A stretch of 38,244 nt of DNA from Ktedonobacterales bacterium (GCA_025935195.1 JAICVS010000027.1:1-38244); one strand, 5' to 3'; numbered from the stretch's first letter, positions 1-8,640 are shown. Made by a program: numbers and translations. The notes: generated from the letters alone by a model not told the origin.

Positions 1-10
1 CGCGTAGCAT

Positions 11-44
11 CGCCGCCCGCCCTCCCGATGGAGGGCGGGCGGCG
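11..44. terminator. perfect 14-bp hairpin, likely terminator of a gene left of the window
   Basis: Arms at 11-24 and 31-44 are perfect reverse complements (14 bp, almost all G/C) around the 6-nt loop CCGATG. On the plus strand it is followed by a pyrimidine-rich stretch (TCTTGCCGCTTCTCTCTC) rather than a pure T-run. It probably ends transcription of an unseen gene to the left and insulates pckG. Confidence 0.7.
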
Positions 45-170
45 TCTTGCCGCTTCTCTCTCACCCACTGCGCCCACTCGATAGCGCTTGCGAAACGCCG
101 CCGAGCGATGATAGGCTTCAAAGGTATCGCCCCGCGCGACACGTATGTGCGACTACGCCACGCTGGCGGC

Positions 171-209
171 ACGATATATGTCGTATGATCACGATATATG
201 TCGTATGAT
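171..209. repeat. 20-bp tandem direct repeat upstream of pckG, candidate operator pair
   Basis: The 19-nt word ACGATATATGTCGTATGAT occurs at 171-189 and again at 191-209, so the period is exactly 20 bp. Each unit contains the near-palindrome ACGATATATGTCGT (12 of 14 positions symmetrical). It is AT-rich in otherwise very GC-rich DNA and ends about 60 bp before the pckG start. Two identical sites two helical turns apart are typical of operators bound cooperatively. Each copy also contains TATGAT, which could serve as a -10 box, but no good -35 box is spaced to it. The regulator is unknown. Confidence 0.45.
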
Positions 210-269
210 GATGTGCTATGCCGCGCCGGCGCGGCAGGTGCTCCAACGATGATGTGGGAGGAATTGCGT

Positions 270-2042
270 ATGCCAGGGACAGCGGCGCTTCACGCCTGGG
301 TGGATGAATGCGCGCGCCTGACGCGCCCGGACCGAATCGTCTGGTGTGACGGCTCCGAGCGCGAATACCAGGAGCTGGTCGCGGGGATGCTGCGCGACGG
401 CAGCTTCGAGCAGGTGAACGAGGATGCCTACCCCAACTCGTACCTGCACCGCAGCAACCCCAATGATGTCGCTCGCACCGAGCACTTGACCTTCATCTGC
501 ACCGAGCGCAAAGAGGACGCCGGCCCCACCAATAACTGGATGTCGCCCAAAGACGCCAAGGAGAAGGTGCGCCCCCTCTTCGAGGGTGTGATGCGCGGGC
601 GCACGATGTACGTCGTGCCGTACCTGATGGGCCCCGCTGGCTCGCCCCACGCCAAGGTGGGCGTCGAGATCACCGACAGCGCCTATGTCGTCGCCAATCT
701 GCGCATCACCACGCGCATGGGCCAGGTCGCGCTGGACACGCTGGAGCGGAACGGCGGCGCGTTCGTCCCCGGCCTGCACTCCACCGGCGATCTCAACCCC
801 AAGCGCCGCTTCATCTTGCATTTTCCCGAAGAGCGGCTGATCTGGAGCATCGGCTCCGGCTACGGCGGCAACGCGCTGTTGGGCAAGAAGTGCCTCTCGC
901 TGCGGCTGGCGAGCTGGATGGGCCGGCAGGAGGGCTGGATGGCCGAGCACATGCTCATCCTCGGCCTCGAAGACCCCGACGGCAACGTGACGTACATGGG
1001 CGGCGCCTTCCCCAGCGCGTGCGGCAAGACCAACCTCGCCATGCTCGTCTCGCCGCTGGCCGATCAGGGCTGGAAGGTCTGGACGGTCGGCGACGATATC
1101 GCCTGGATGCGCATCGGCTCGGATGGACGGCTCTGGGCCGTCAACCCGGAGAACGGCTTCTTCGGCGTTGCCCCCGGCACCAACGAGAAGACCAACCCCA
1201 ACGCCATGGCCGCCCTCGCGAAGAACAGCATCTTCACCAACGTCGGCCTCACGCCCGACGGCCTGCCCTGGTGGGAGGGCATTGACCCGCGCGACAAGGT
1301 GCCGCCCGCCGGGACGATCAACTGGCATGGCAACCCCTACGAGTCCGACGAGGATACTCCGGTCGCCCATCCCAACTCGCGCTTCACCGCCCCCGCCAGC
1401 CAGTGCCCCTCGATCTCGCCGCACTGGGAAGACCCGCAGGGCGTGCCGATCTCCGCTTTCATCTTCGGCGGGCGCCGCGCCCGCGTCGCCCCGCTCGTCT
1501 ACCAGGCGTTCAACTGGCGCCACGGTGTCTTCGTCGGCGCGGGCATGGGCTCCGAGACCACCGCCGCCGCCACCGGCGCCGTCGGCGTCACCCGCCGCGA
1601 CCCGATGGCGATGCTGCCCTTCTGCGGCTACAACATGGGCGACTACTGGGGCCACTGGCTCAACATGGGCGAGCGCCTGACCAATCCGCCCGCCATCTTC
1701 CACGTCAACTGGTTCCGCAAAGACGCGGACGGCAAGTTCCTCTGGCCCGGCTTCGGCCAGAACGTGCGTGTGCTCCAGTGGATGCACGGGCGCATCCACG
1801 GCATGGCGGACGCCCGCGAGACGCCCATCGGCTACGTCCCAACGGCGGGTGCGCTCAACCTGGCCGGGCTGGACCTCGCGCCCGCGACGGTGGACGCGCT
1901 GCTGCATGTGGATCGCGGCGATTGGGAGCGCGAGGCCGCCGACCAGGGCGAGTTCTTCTCCCAGTTCGGCGATCACCTGCCCGCTGCCGTGGCCGAGGAG
2001 CATGCCGCGCTGACGCATCGGCTGGAGGGGTGGCAGGGCTGA
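270..2042 (+). CDS. pckG: phosphoenolpyruvate carboxykinase (GTP)
   Basis: Interconverts oxaloacetate + GTP with phosphoenolpyruvate + GDP + CO2, the cytosolic entry step of gluconeogenesis. From the ATG at 270 the protein is 590 residues, normal for the GTP family. That start follows GGGAGG at 256-261 with an 8-nt spacer; upstream in-frame codons lack such a site. The family P-loop [10 protein letters not shown] is present with the reactive cysteine at about residue 251 and GKT just after it. Other family blocks visible are the N-terminal [18 protein letters not shown]-like [12 protein letters not shown], and [16 protein letters not shown]. The ATP-dependent PckA family has a different fold signature, so confusion is unlikely. 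It stands alone between two strong hairpins, so it is probably monocistronic. The tandem repeat at 171-209 may control it. Confidence 0.97.
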   Translation: MPGTAALHAWVDECARLTRPDRIVWCDGSEREYQELVAGMLRDGSFEQVNEDAYPNSYLHRSNPNDVARTEHLTFICTERKEDAGPTNNWMSPKDAKEKVRPLFEGVMRGRTMYVVPYLMGPAGSPHAKVGVEITDSAYVVANLRITTRMGQVALDTLERNGGAFVPGLHSTGDLNPKRRFILHFPEERLIWSIGSGYGGNALLGKKCLSLRLASWMGRQEGWMAEHMLILGLEDPDGNVTYMGGAFPSACGKTNLAMLVSPLADQGWKVWTVGDDIAWMRIGSDGRLWAVNPENGFFGVAPGTNEKTNPNAMAALAKNSIFTNVGLTPDGLPWWEGIDPRDKVPPAGTINWHGNPYESDEDTPVAHPNSRFTAPASQCPSISPHWEDPQGVPISAFIFGGRRARVAPLVYQAFNWRHGVFVGAGMGSETTAAATGAVGVTRRDPMAMLPFCGYNMGDYWGHWLNMGERLTNPPAIFHVNWFRKDADGKFLWPGFGQNVRVLQWMHGRIHGMADARETPIGYVPTAGALNLAGLDLAPATVDALLHVDRGDWEREAADQGEFFSQFGDHLPAAVAEEHAALTHRLEGWQG

Positions 2043-2067
2043 TCCGCATGTAATCAGCCTCCACGAC

Positions 2068-2107
2068 AACTCCCCCATGCCGCTCATCATGTCGGCGTGG
2101 GGGAGTT
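2068..2107. terminator. hairpin downstream of pckG
   Basis: Arms 2068-2082 and 2093-2107 pair over 15 bp with one G-U wobble, around a 10-nt loop, starting 26 nt after the pckG stop. No T-run follows, so it may act as a 3' stabiliser as well as, or instead of, a terminator. Confidence 0.6.
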
Positions 2108-2121
2108 CGCTACACAGCGCA

Positions 2122-2205
2122 CTATGCTTCCGGCTCCGCGTCCACGCCGTCAAGGAAGCTCTCCTCGCTCGGCGCGGCAGCTGGCGTGCCGTAGAGGCGG
2201 TACCA
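2122..2205 (-). pseudogene. possible C-terminal remnant of a gene cut by the adjacent IS element
   Basis: Read on the minus strand, this stretch gives about 28 residues beginning WYRLYGTPAAAP and ending DGVDAEPEA before a TAG at 2122-2124. The frame is broken by a stop at about 2212-2214, which is where the transposase region begins. The acidic, Ala/Pro-rich end looks like an authentic protein C-terminus, and its loss of homology at the IS border would fit an insertion. I do not recognise the family, and the short length makes a chance reading frame possible. Confidence 0.25.
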
Positions 2206-2236
2206 AAACACTAGACTGCTGAATTAGTCTGCTCGC

Positions 2237-2778
2237 ATGAGCAAGATACATCTGACGGACCAACAATGGGTGTTCATCCAACCCCTCCTTCCGCCCCCAC
2301 CGCATACCGGACGCCCACGCGCCAACGACCGCCGGACAATTGAGGGCATCCTCTACATGCTCGCCACCGGCTGCCGATGGCAGGGCAGGACCTTCCATGC
2401 GAATACGGAGCGCCCACGACTGTCTGGCGACGCCTCAAACGCTGGGGTGAGGAGGGAATCTGGGAGAGAATCTGGCGCGCTGCTCTGACGGCGCTTGACC
2501 AGCGCGGCCAGCTTGATTGGTCCATGGCGTTCCGCGCTGCGCTGCGTCGTCGCAGCATCGAGATGTGCATCCCGCCGAAGCGACGCCCGGCAACGTGGAG
2601 ACCCAAGCGCGGACGCCCGGTCGTGGCACGCAAAGAAGACGATCGGCAACGGTACAAGGTGGAACGCCGCTTCGCCTGACTGGGCAATTGCCGTCGGCTC
2701 CTCATCCGCGGGGAGCGTCTGTTCAGCGTCTACCGGAGCGGATTCGCTTTCGCCGTCATGCTGCTGTGCGTGCGCCGG
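2237..2778 (+). pseudogene. decayed IS5-family-type transposase
   Basis: The first 49 codons (HLTDQQWVFIQPLLPPPPHT, GRPRANDRRTIEGILYML, ATGCRWQ) match the N-terminus of IS5-type transposases. Three lesions are visible. A 5-bp tandem duplication GGCAG/GGCAG at 2379-2388 shifts the frame, after which DLPCEYGAPTTVWRRLKRWG continues in another frame. Near 2533 the text jumps from LDWSMAF straight to LRRRSIEMCIPPKRR, so the central part carrying the first catalytic aspartates is deleted. A TGA at 2677-2679 replaces the Trp expected after VERRFA, and homology resumes beyond it (LGNCRRLLIRGERLFSVYR, then FAFAVMLLCVRR). The element is certainly inactive. I could not define its terminal inverted repeats. 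Confidence 0.85.
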
Positions 2779-2892
2779 GCGACTACCCTCGCGTGCCCGA
2801 CCCCGCAGGGGTATGTCACACGAGGGCGGTGGACGCGGCACGAACGTTCAACCACGCTTGGAGCACGAGTGGCCCATGGCCGCGCCAGCGTC

Positions 2893-3570
2893 TTACGTTT
2901 CTTTGGGGATGAACAGCTTCCAGTGCCCCTCGGAGACGACTTCGACGGCGCCGTCAACCACTGTGATGGCGGTCTCGTCGTCGATCGCATACGCCGGGTT
3001 CGGGATGCCGGCCGCCCATCTCTCTGCAGCGGCCATGGTGTTCTCCGGCAGATCCTCGTGATCCACGTGCGGGAAGATCGAGAAGTCGACGATGCCCAGC
3101 GTGCTGTCGCCACCGATGGGCGGCTTCCAGCCGACGAAGTCCTCGCCGATGCGTGGGGTCACTACCATGCTCCCGGCGCTGAATCCCACCCAGACCGTCT
3201 CGTCCAGCGACGGCAGGAGGTCCGCCAGCCCCGACTGCCGCATCCAGTGGCACAGGTACAGGGCGTCGCCGCCATTCACCAGCAGGACGTCTGTCTCTCG
3301 GACCCACGGAACCCAGCGTTCCGCACCGATGCTGGGCAGCGCGGTGAGCTCGAGCACTCCCAAGGACTTCCAACCCAGCTCGCACATAGGTTGGGCGGAC
3401 TGTCCACTTATGAAACGCCATGGCCCGGCAGGACTGCCATACGGGTTTCCGTACCCCGCAGTGGGGATACAGAGGGCGTTGGAGTCGGCGATCGGCTTGC
3501 CCAGCAAGTCGACCAGCGCCTTGTGGATGCTCGCGTTCTTGATGCCGGCGGAGGTGAGAAGATACTTCAT
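2893..3570 (-). CDS. peptidase E (S51 family dipeptidase)
   Basis: Predicted cytoplasmic serine dipeptidase of the PepE/S51 family, whose known members cleave Asp-X dipeptides. The 225-residue protein begins MKYLLTSAGI; two consecutive ATGs exist and the second (3570) has the better spacing, 7 nt from GGAG. The nucleophile elbow GFSAGSMV contains the expected catalytic Ser, preceded by VNGGDALYLCHWMRQSGL, the typical strand-turn of the family. A later SIFPHVDHEDLPE block supplies His and Asp residues. Length and motif order fit the family well. It lies about 235 bp downstream of the XRE regulator gene on the same strand, so co-transcription is possible but not shown. Other class-I-amidotransferase-like peptidases (cyanophycinase) share the fold but are longer. 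Confidence 0.88.
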   Translation of the reverse strand: MKYLLTSAGIKNASIHKALVDLLGKPIADSNALCIPTAGYGNPYGSPAGPWRFISGQSAQPMCELGWKSLGVLELTALPSIGAERWVPWVRETDVLLVNGGDALYLCHWMRQSGLADLLPSLDETVWVGFSAGSMVVTPRIGEDFVGWKPPIGGDSTLGIVDFSIFPHVDHEDLPENTMAAAERWAAGIPNPAYAIDDETAITVVDGAVEVVSEGHWKLFIPKET

Positions 3571-3804
3571 CATGCCTCTCCTATTGACACTCCCCTGGGG
3601 AGTGATGCCCAGGCGCGCCTGTCCCAACGGATGATGGTAGCGCCTGACGGACCTGCCCGGCCTGCGTCGTACAGATGCCTGGTCTCTTAGGAGCAGGCGC
3701 TTCTTCGAGCCATACCGCTGGATTGTAGCACACACGTTCTGGGTGACAGGATCCCCCGACCCGAAGGTAAGGGCCTGCGTGCCGAGGAGAGGAGGTCACG
3801 GCAT

Positions 3805-4161
3805 TCAGGGCCGATGGTCTCCACTGGCCGCGGCGACTTTCGAAACTGCCTGTACGGTCATGCCGCTCTTGCTCTCCTCGACGAAGTAGTCGGAGAGTAT
3901 CCCGTGCGGCTCTTTTGGCGCGTCGCCGGGCAACGGCAGCGCGCCGGTCAGTGTATCCACGTAGACCTGAAGCGCCTCGGCAAGATGATATGCGCTCGAC
4001 GGCCGGGCGCGCGACACGCCCCACTCCAGGTTCGCGACGGCCACCCGCGTCATGCCAGCCTTCTCGGCCAATTCTTCCTGGCTCAGCTCACGCCGTTCCC
4101 GCACGTCGCGCAGGGCGGAGAGCGCGAGGCCGCGTTGGCTCTGCTGCATGTCGCCATCCAT
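3805..4161 (-). CDS. XRE-family helix-turn-helix transcriptional regulator
   Basis: A small DNA-binding protein of 118 residues. The HTH_3 fold is clear: LRDVRERRELSQEELAEKAG, then MTRVAVANLEWGVSRARPSS, followed by YHLAEALQVYVDTLTG. The last 45 residues form a short acidic-to-polar tail with no recognised ligand domain. The chosen ATG at 4161 (MDGDMQQSQ) has GGAGAAGG about 6 nt upstream; an upstream in-frame start lacks this. The hairpin at 4226-4259 separates it from the DUF1269 gene upstream, so it has its own promoter. It could regulate itself or pepE, which follows on the same strand; no operator was identified. Confidence 0.85.
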   Translation of the reverse strand: MDGDMQQSQRGLALSALRDVRERRELSQEELAEKAGMTRVAVANLEWGVSRARPSSAYHLAEALQVYVDTLTGALPLPGDAPKEPHGILSDYFVEESKSGMTVQAVSKVAAASGDHRP

Positions 4162-4225
4162 GAGATGCCTTCTCCGCCGGTATGGCATTGGTCGTGACGA
4201 ATTCTCTACATCAAATCACCATTGA

Positions 4226-4259
4226 AGAGGATCGGGACATGGCATTGTCCCGATCCTCT
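4226..4259 (-). terminator. perfect 14-bp hairpin terminator after the DUF1269 gene
   Basis: Arms 4226-4239 and 4246-4259 (AGAGGATCGGGACA and its complement) are perfectly paired around TGGCAT. It sits 18 bp beyond the stop of the minus-strand gene at 4278, and a moderately T-rich stretch (TTCAATGGTGATTT) follows in that direction. Confidence 0.75.
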
Positions 4260-4277
4260 ATCAAGCGTATGTCGGTG

Positions 4278-4790
4278 CTAATCTTCCACCGCCGCGGCCA
4301 GCCGGTGCGCCACGTCCTGCGGTAACGTCGCGCGCAGCACGCGTCCACCGGAGAACTGATCCAGCTCGCGGATGGCCTCGTCCACGTGCTGGAACTCCAC
4401 CGCCGCGACGATGGCGGAGGTGCCGGGCGCGAGGCTCTCACCGAGCTGCTTCAAATAGTCGTCCTTGAAGCCCAGGTCGAGCACCTTGCCGGCGACGAAG
4501 CCGGCGCCCGCGCCCAGCAGCGCGCCTTCCACCACATTGCCGCGCAGCATGCCGGCGAGGCCGCCCGCCAGCGCACCCGCCACCGTCGTCGTCTGCGTCT
4601 TCGGATCGTGCGTCTCATGGAACGTGATCTTGCCGTCGCCGTGGCGCACGACCACCGCCGCGTTATGCAGGTCCACCAGATGCTCCTTGTTCATGCGCTG
4701 GAGCACTTGCAGCACCTCGTACGCCTTCGTCTCGCCGGGGAACGCCACCACCACCAGCTCGCTCGGATCGCCAGCATGCGGGTTTGCCAT
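4278..4790 (-). CDS. DUF1269-family membrane-associated protein
   Basis: A 170-residue protein of the DUF1269 type. The N-terminal part (ELVVVAFPGETKAYEVLQVL, then LHNAAVVVRHGDGKI) is the conserved ferredoxin-like strand-helix block. A central Gly/Ala-rich hydrophobic stretch (AGALAGGLAGMLRG and LLGAGAGFVAGKVLDLGF, about residues 70-107) is typical and may insert in or touch the membrane. The C-terminal half (GTSAIVAAVEFQHVDEAIRE) repeats the ferredoxin-like pattern. The start at 4790 has GGAGAG 7-8 nt upstream. Family members are often stress-associated, but no biochemical role is established. The gene is transcribed alone and ended by the hairpin at 4226-4259. Confidence 0.85.
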   Translation of the reverse strand: MANPHAGDPSELVVVAFPGETKAYEVLQVLQRMNKEHLVDLHNAAVVVRHGDGKITFHETHDPKTQTTTVAGALAGGLAGMLRGNVVEGALLGAGAGFVAGKVLDLGFKDDYLKQLGESLAPGTSAIVAAVEFQHVDEAIRELDQFSGGRVLRATLPQDVAHRLAAAVED

Positions 4791-4999
4791 GATGGAACTC
4801 TCCTCTCGTGTCGGCGCGGCCCATCACAGATGGCCGGCCGGCCCTCACTGTACCGCATGAGTAGTACGAACCGCCCGCGCGAAAGGGTCCAGCAGCCACT
4901 TGCCACCCGCTGCCTCTTCGGCGCACAATACCCCACGGCACGCCGCCGTTATCCGTGCCGCGTAGACAGTAGACCTGGAAAGAGAAGAGGAACGGAGCA

Positions 5000-6295
5000 A
5001 TGTCGGACCGAGCGGACCCGCGCGAGCGGAACGTCGTCGCCGTGCTCGCAGAGCGCGGCCTGATCGCCCAGTTGACCGAGAGCGGCCTACCCGAAGCGGC
5101 GGCGGACCGGCAGCTCTACGTCTATTGCGGCTTCGATCCGACAGCCCCCAGTCTGCATGTGGGCAACCTCGTTCCCGTGATGGTGCTGGCGCACTTCCAG
5201 CGCCACGGCCACCGGCCCATTCTCGTGGTCGGCGGTGGCACGGGCATGATCGGCGACCCCAGCGGCAAATCCGTGGAGCGCCCATTGCTTACCCCTGAGC
5301 AGGTGGTGGAGCACTCCGCGCGCATCCGCGACCAGCTCGCCGGCTACCTCACCTTCGAGGGGCCGGCCGCCGCGATCATGGTCAACAACGCCGACTGGCT
5401 CGGCAAAATGACGCTGATCGAATACCTGCGCGACATCGGCAAGCACTTCAGTGTCAACACCATGCTCGCCAAAGAGTCGGTCAAGACGCGCATGGCCAGC
5501 GAGCAGGGCATCTCGTACACCGAGTTCAGCTACATGATCTTGCAAGCCACCGACTTCCTGCACCTGTTCGATGCGTACGGCTGCACGGTGCAGGTCGGTG
5601 GGACCGACCAGTGGGGCAACCTGCTCGCCGGCGTCGAGCTGATCCGCCGCACGCGCGAGGCGCGCGTCCACGCGCTCACCGTGCCGCTGATCACGACGGC
5701 CACGGGCGCGAAGTTCGGCAAGAGCGAGGGCAACGCATTCTGGCTGGATCCGGCGATGACCACGCCCTACGAGATGTACCAGTACTGGATCAACAGCGAC
5801 GACCGCGACGTGGGCCATTTCCTCAAGGTCTTCACCTTCCTGCCGCTGGAGGAGATCGCGGCGCTGGAGCGCGAGCAGGCGGCGCATCCGGAGCGGCGCG
5901 AGGCGCAGCGTGAGCTCGCCTTCGCCGTCACCAGGCTGATCCACGGCGAGGCGACGGCGCGCGCGGTGGAGGCGGCGTCGAACGTCCTCTTTGGCGCGGG
6001 TGTCGAGGAGCTGACCGAGGAGGGCCTGCCACACCTCGCTGGCGCCGTGCCGACGACGGCGATTTCACCGGCCGCGCTCGCCGGGGGGCTGCCGCTGCTG
6101 GAAACGCTCGTCGCGGCGGGCGTGCAGCCCTCGAAGGGCGCGGCGCGGCGGCTGATCCAGCAGGGTGGGCTGTACGTCAACGACCGGCGTGTCACCGATC
6201 CGGAGCAGACGCTCACGGCGGGCGAGGCGCTCTTCGGCCGCGCCGTGCTGCTGCGCTCCGGCAAGAACAAGTACCACCTGTTGCTCGCCCAATAG
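5000..6295 (+). CDS. tyrS: tyrosine--tRNA ligase
   Basis: Class I aminoacyl-tRNA synthetase that charges tRNA-Tyr with tyrosine. At 431 residues it matches bacterial TyrS. The HIGH-equivalent is HVGN at residues 53-56 in CGFDPTAPSLHVGN, and the KMSKS-equivalent is KFGKS at 238-242. Tyrosine-pocket blocks YTEFSYMILQATDF and VGGTDQWGN lie between them. The C-terminal 65 residues (GAARRLIQQGGLYVNDRRV) are an S4-type RNA-binding domain that contacts the tRNA long arm. The ATG at 5000 follows GAGGAACGGAG. The 209-bp upstream region was read for a T-box leader and none was recognised. It appears monocistronic; the next gene starts 218 bp later behind its own candidate promoter. Confidence 0.97.
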   Translation: MSDRADPRERNVVAVLAERGLIAQLTESGLPEAAADRQLYVYCGFDPTAPSLHVGNLVPVMVLAHFQRHGHRPILVVGGGTGMIGDPSGKSVERPLLTPEQVVEHSARIRDQLAGYLTFEGPAAAIMVNNADWLGKMTLIEYLRDIGKHFSVNTMLAKESVKTRMASEQGISYTEFSYMILQATDFLHLFDAYGCTVQVGGTDQWGNLLAGVELIRRTREARVHALTVPLITTATGAKFGKSEGNAFWLDPAMTTPYEMYQYWINSDDRDVGHFLKVFTFLPLEEIAALEREQAAHPERREAQRELAFAVTRLIHGEATARAVEAASNVLFGAGVEELTEEGLPHLAGAVPTTAISPAALAGGLPLLETLVAAGVQPSKGAARRLIQQGGLYVNDRRVTDPEQTLTAGEALFGRAVLLRSGKNKYHLLLAQ

Positions 6296-6417
6296 CGCGT
6301 GATCTCACCAGATGCGCGGGTCGGAGGCATCGTCTCCTGGTTCCGCGCATCCCCTCTCATCTGGACGTTCGTCGCGCGCAACGGATTCGCGGACGCTGAC
6401 GAAATTCGCCGCGTCGT

Positions 6418-6449
6418 GATGTCGATCTGGCGAATGCCCGTTCGACATC
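6418..6449 (+). promoter_or_regulatory. candidate ECF42-type promoter, also an inverted repeat
   Basis: TGTCGA at 6420-6425 is followed after 17 nt by CGACAT at 6443-6448. From memory of published work on ECF42 sigma factors, their target promoters carry TGTCGA at -35 and CGA/TC at -10, located upstream of DGPF-protein genes. That is exactly the arrangement here. The two boxes also form a perfect 8-bp inverted repeat, GATGTCGA (6418-6425) and TCGACATC (6442-6449). Transcription would start about 60 bp before the YCII gene, giving positive autoregulation of the pair. Confidence 0.6.
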
Positions 6450-6513
6450 TCTCTGACGGGCGCTGTGCTCGTCGGTGCGACATCGTTCACGAGAGTCATC
6501 GAGGAGGCGGGAC

Positions 6514-6858
6514 ATGCGCTATGCGTTGTTGATCTACACCAATGAGGCCGCCGACACCCAGGCGAGCAAGCAGGAGCAGGACGCCGTGATGGCGGCGTAC
6601 TACGCCTTCAGCGAGAAGTTCAAGGACCAGATCGGCGGCGGCGAGGCGCTGCTGCCGACAAGCTCCGCCACGACGGTGCGCGTGCGCGACGGCAAGACGC
6701 TCACCACCGACGGCCCCTTCGCCGAGACGAAGGAGCAGCTCGGCGGCTTCTACCTCGTCACGGCCGAGAATCTGGACGAGGCCATCCAGATCGCGTCCAA
6801 CATCCCCGGCGCCGCCGTTGGCTCCATCGAGGTTCGCCCGGTGATGGAGTTCGACTGA
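6514..6858 (+). CDS. YCII/DGPF-domain protein, partner of the ECF42 sigma factor
   Basis: A 114-residue single-domain protein of the YCII-related family (ferredoxin-like, dimeric alpha-beta barrel). It opens with [11 protein letters not shown] and contains the hallmark [15 protein letters not shown] that gives DGPF proteins their name, ending with EVRPVME. The ATG at 6514 has a strong GGAGG site 6 nt upstream. Genes of this family commonly stand next to ECF42 sigma factors and are their known targets; the molecular function is unresolved. Here the sigma gene follows 53 bp downstream on the same strand with no terminator between, so the two form an operon, probably driven from 6418-6449. Confidence 0.93.
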   Translation: MRYALLIYTNEAADTQASKQEQDAVMAAYYAFSEKFKDQIGGGEALLPTSSATTVRVRDGKTLTTDGPFAETKEQLGGFYLVTAENLDEAIQIASNIPGAAVGSIEVRPVMEFD

Positions 6859-6911
6859 TCGAGACAATCTGGGCGGCCACTATCCGGTCCGTTCGGTCTT
6901 CGAGGGAGACT

Positions 6912-8186
6912 ATGGAGAGCGCCGCGAGCGTCGTCGAGCACACCTTCCACGAAGAGTCGGGGCGCATCCTCGCCACGCTGATCGCCGCCACCGGCGATTT
7001 CGCGCTGGCCGAGGATGCGCTGCAAGACGCCATGCTCGCGGCGCTGCGCCAGTGGCCGGTGGAGGGCGTCCCACGCAATCCGCCGGCCTGGCTCACCCAG
7101 ATCGCGCGACGCCGCGCGATTGATCGCCTGCGCCGCGACGCCACGCTGCTGCGCAAGCAAGAGGCGCTCCAGGCGCTTACGGAACTGGAGCAAACCGGGG
7201 CCGCCAGCCCGCACGATGACGACGCGGCGCCGTTCCCCGACGAGCGGCTCAAGCTGATCTTCACCTGCTGCCACCCCGCGCTCGCGCTGGAGGCGCGCGT
7301 CGCGCTGACGCTGCGCACGCTCGGCGGCCTCTCCAGCGCCGAGGTGGCCGCCGCTTTTCTCGTGCCGGTGACGGCGATGCGGCAGCGGCTGGTGCGCGCC
7401 CAACGCAAGATCCGCGACGCCGGCATCCCGTATCGCGTGCCGCCGGCCCATCTGCTGCCCGAACGGCTGGACGGCGTGTTGGCCGTGCTCTACCTCATCT
7501 TCAACGAGGGCTACGCCGCCACAGCGGGCGACGCGCTCATCCGCCATGATCTCTGCGCGGAAGCCATCCGCCTCGCCCGTGTGCTGATCGATCTGCTGAC
7601 CGGCGACCCGGAGCTCGCCGAGGATCCGGAGGCGCTCGGCCTGCTGGCGCTGATGCTGCTGCACCACGCACGGCGTCGCGCCCGCGTGGATGCCGCGGGC
7701 GACCTCGTGCTGCTCGAAGATCAAGACCGCGCGCTGTGGGACAGCGACGAGATCGCGGTGGGCACGGCCCTGCTGGACCGCGCGCTCGCGCTGCGCCGCC
7801 CCGGTCCCTATCAGGTGCAAGCGGCCATCGCCGCGCTACACGCGCAGGCGCCGCACGCCGAGGCGACCGACTGGCAGCAGATCGCGCTACTCTACGGACG
7901 GCTCGCCAGCATGACGCCCTCGCCGGTGGTGGAGCTGAACCACGCCGCCGCCGTCGCCATGAGCGGCGGGCCGGAGTGTGGCCTTGCCCTGCTCGATCAA
8001 CTCCGGCTCGCCGAGGCGCTGGATCACTATCACCTCTATCACTCAGCCCGCGCCGATCTGCTGCGCCGCGCCGGCCGGCACGACGAGGCCGCCGAGAGTT
8101 ATCGCCGCGCCCTGGCGCTCTGCCAGAACCGCATCGAGCGCCGCTTCCTGCGCAAGCGTCTGGCAGAGCTGATGGGTGCGCGCTGA
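6912..8186 (+). CDS. ECF42-group RNA polymerase sigma factor with C-terminal TPR-like extension
   Basis: Directs RNA polymerase to a small regulon, in studied cases the DGPF genes beside it. Region 2 spans about residues 10-80 ([36 protein letters not shown]) and region 4 about 110-170 ([20 protein letters not shown] with [15 protein letters not shown]). The remaining 250 residues, including [14 protein letters not shown] and helical repeats near the end ([20 protein letters not shown]), are the extension typical of ECF42, which replaces a separate anti-sigma factor. Total length of 424 residues is standard. The ATG at 6912 has GAGGGAGA just upstream. No anti-sigma gene is adjacent, in line with the group. 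An IS630 relic begins 30 bp past its stop. Confidence 0.93.
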   Translation: MESAASVVEHTFHEESGRILATLIAATGDFALAEDALQDAMLAALRQWPVEGVPRNPPAWLTQIARRRAIDRLRRDATLLRKQEALQALTELEQTGAASPHDDDAAPFPDERLKLIFTCCHPALALEARVALTLRTLGGLSSAEVAAAFLVPVTAMRQRLVRAQRKIRDAGIPYRVPPAHLLPERLDGVLAVLYLIFNEGYAATAGDALIRHDLCAEAIRLARVLIDLLTGDPELAEDPEALGLLALMLLHHARRRARVDAAGDLVLLEDQDRALWDSDEIAVGTALLDRALALRRPGPYQVQAAIAALHAQAPHAEATDWQQIALLYGRLASMTPSPVVELNHAAAVAMSGGPECGLALLDQLRLAEALDHYHLYHSARADLLRRAGRHDEAAESYRRALALCQNRIERRFLRKRLAELMGAR

Positions 8187-8215
8187 CCGACGTATGGGTA
8201 CACGTTGCGCCCCCC

Positions 8216-8587
8216 CAATCAAGTAATCAGCCAAGCGTTGCAAGATCCATAGCGCGTACGGCTGGCCCAGACTGCGCGGGTGCCGGCGCACGGCGGAGAG
8301 CACCTGCTCGCGGTCAGTGTCCGTCACGGTGGCGGGATGCCCACCGCGGTGCTGGCCGCGCAAGCCGTCCACGCCTTCGGCCTGATACCGTTTGAGCCAG
8401 CGGCGCACGGTCTCCTCGCTCTCACGAACAATCGCCGCGATGGCCGAGGCGCTCAGATGCTGGTCCGCTCCGCCAATAGCACCATCCGCGTTCGGGTACG
8501 CAAGCGAGTGCTCCGGGTCGTCCGCTAGAGGTCGGCCAGTTCGGTGAGGTGCTCGGCAGCGAGGTCCATGATCTCAATGGGCTTCAT
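8216..8587 (-). pseudogene. N-terminal relic of an IS630-family transposase
   Basis: On the minus strand, an ATG at 8587 with AGGAGG six nt upstream starts MKPIEIMDLAAEHLTELADL. A TAG at about 8525-8527 then replaces the next codon, but reading on gives RTTRSTRLRTRTRMVLLAE in the same frame. After a frameshift the HTH part continues: HLSASAIAAIVRESEETVRR, WLKRYQAEGVDGLRG, then REQVLSAVRRHPRSLG and LWILQRLADYLI. This is the DNA-binding N-terminus of IS630 transposases. Homology ends abruptly at about 8216, so the whole DDE catalytic half is missing. It is dead through a stop codon, a frameshift and a truncation, yet it retains a good ribosome-binding site, so a roughly 20-residue peptide could still be made. 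Confidence 0.8.
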
Positions 8588-8640
8588 CTGATGCCTCCTG
8601 CCACCCGCATACACCACACACACAACTTCTTTGAATGTGC

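Noticed and set aside
216-2153. A 645-codon minus-strand frame opposite pckG
   Set aside because: It mirrors the codon structure of pckG, is low-complexity (Gly/Ala/Val/His-rich), and matches no family. GC-rich genes routinely open such antisense frames.
4791-4999. A T-box leader before tyrS
   Set aside because: No specifier-loop or antiterminator consensus was seen in the 209 bp upstream, and there is no terminator hairpin with a T-run.
5087-6034. A 315-codon minus-strand frame opposite tyrS
   Set aside because: Antisense shadow of a well-identified gene; composition is dominated by Leu/Val/Arg/His with no motif.
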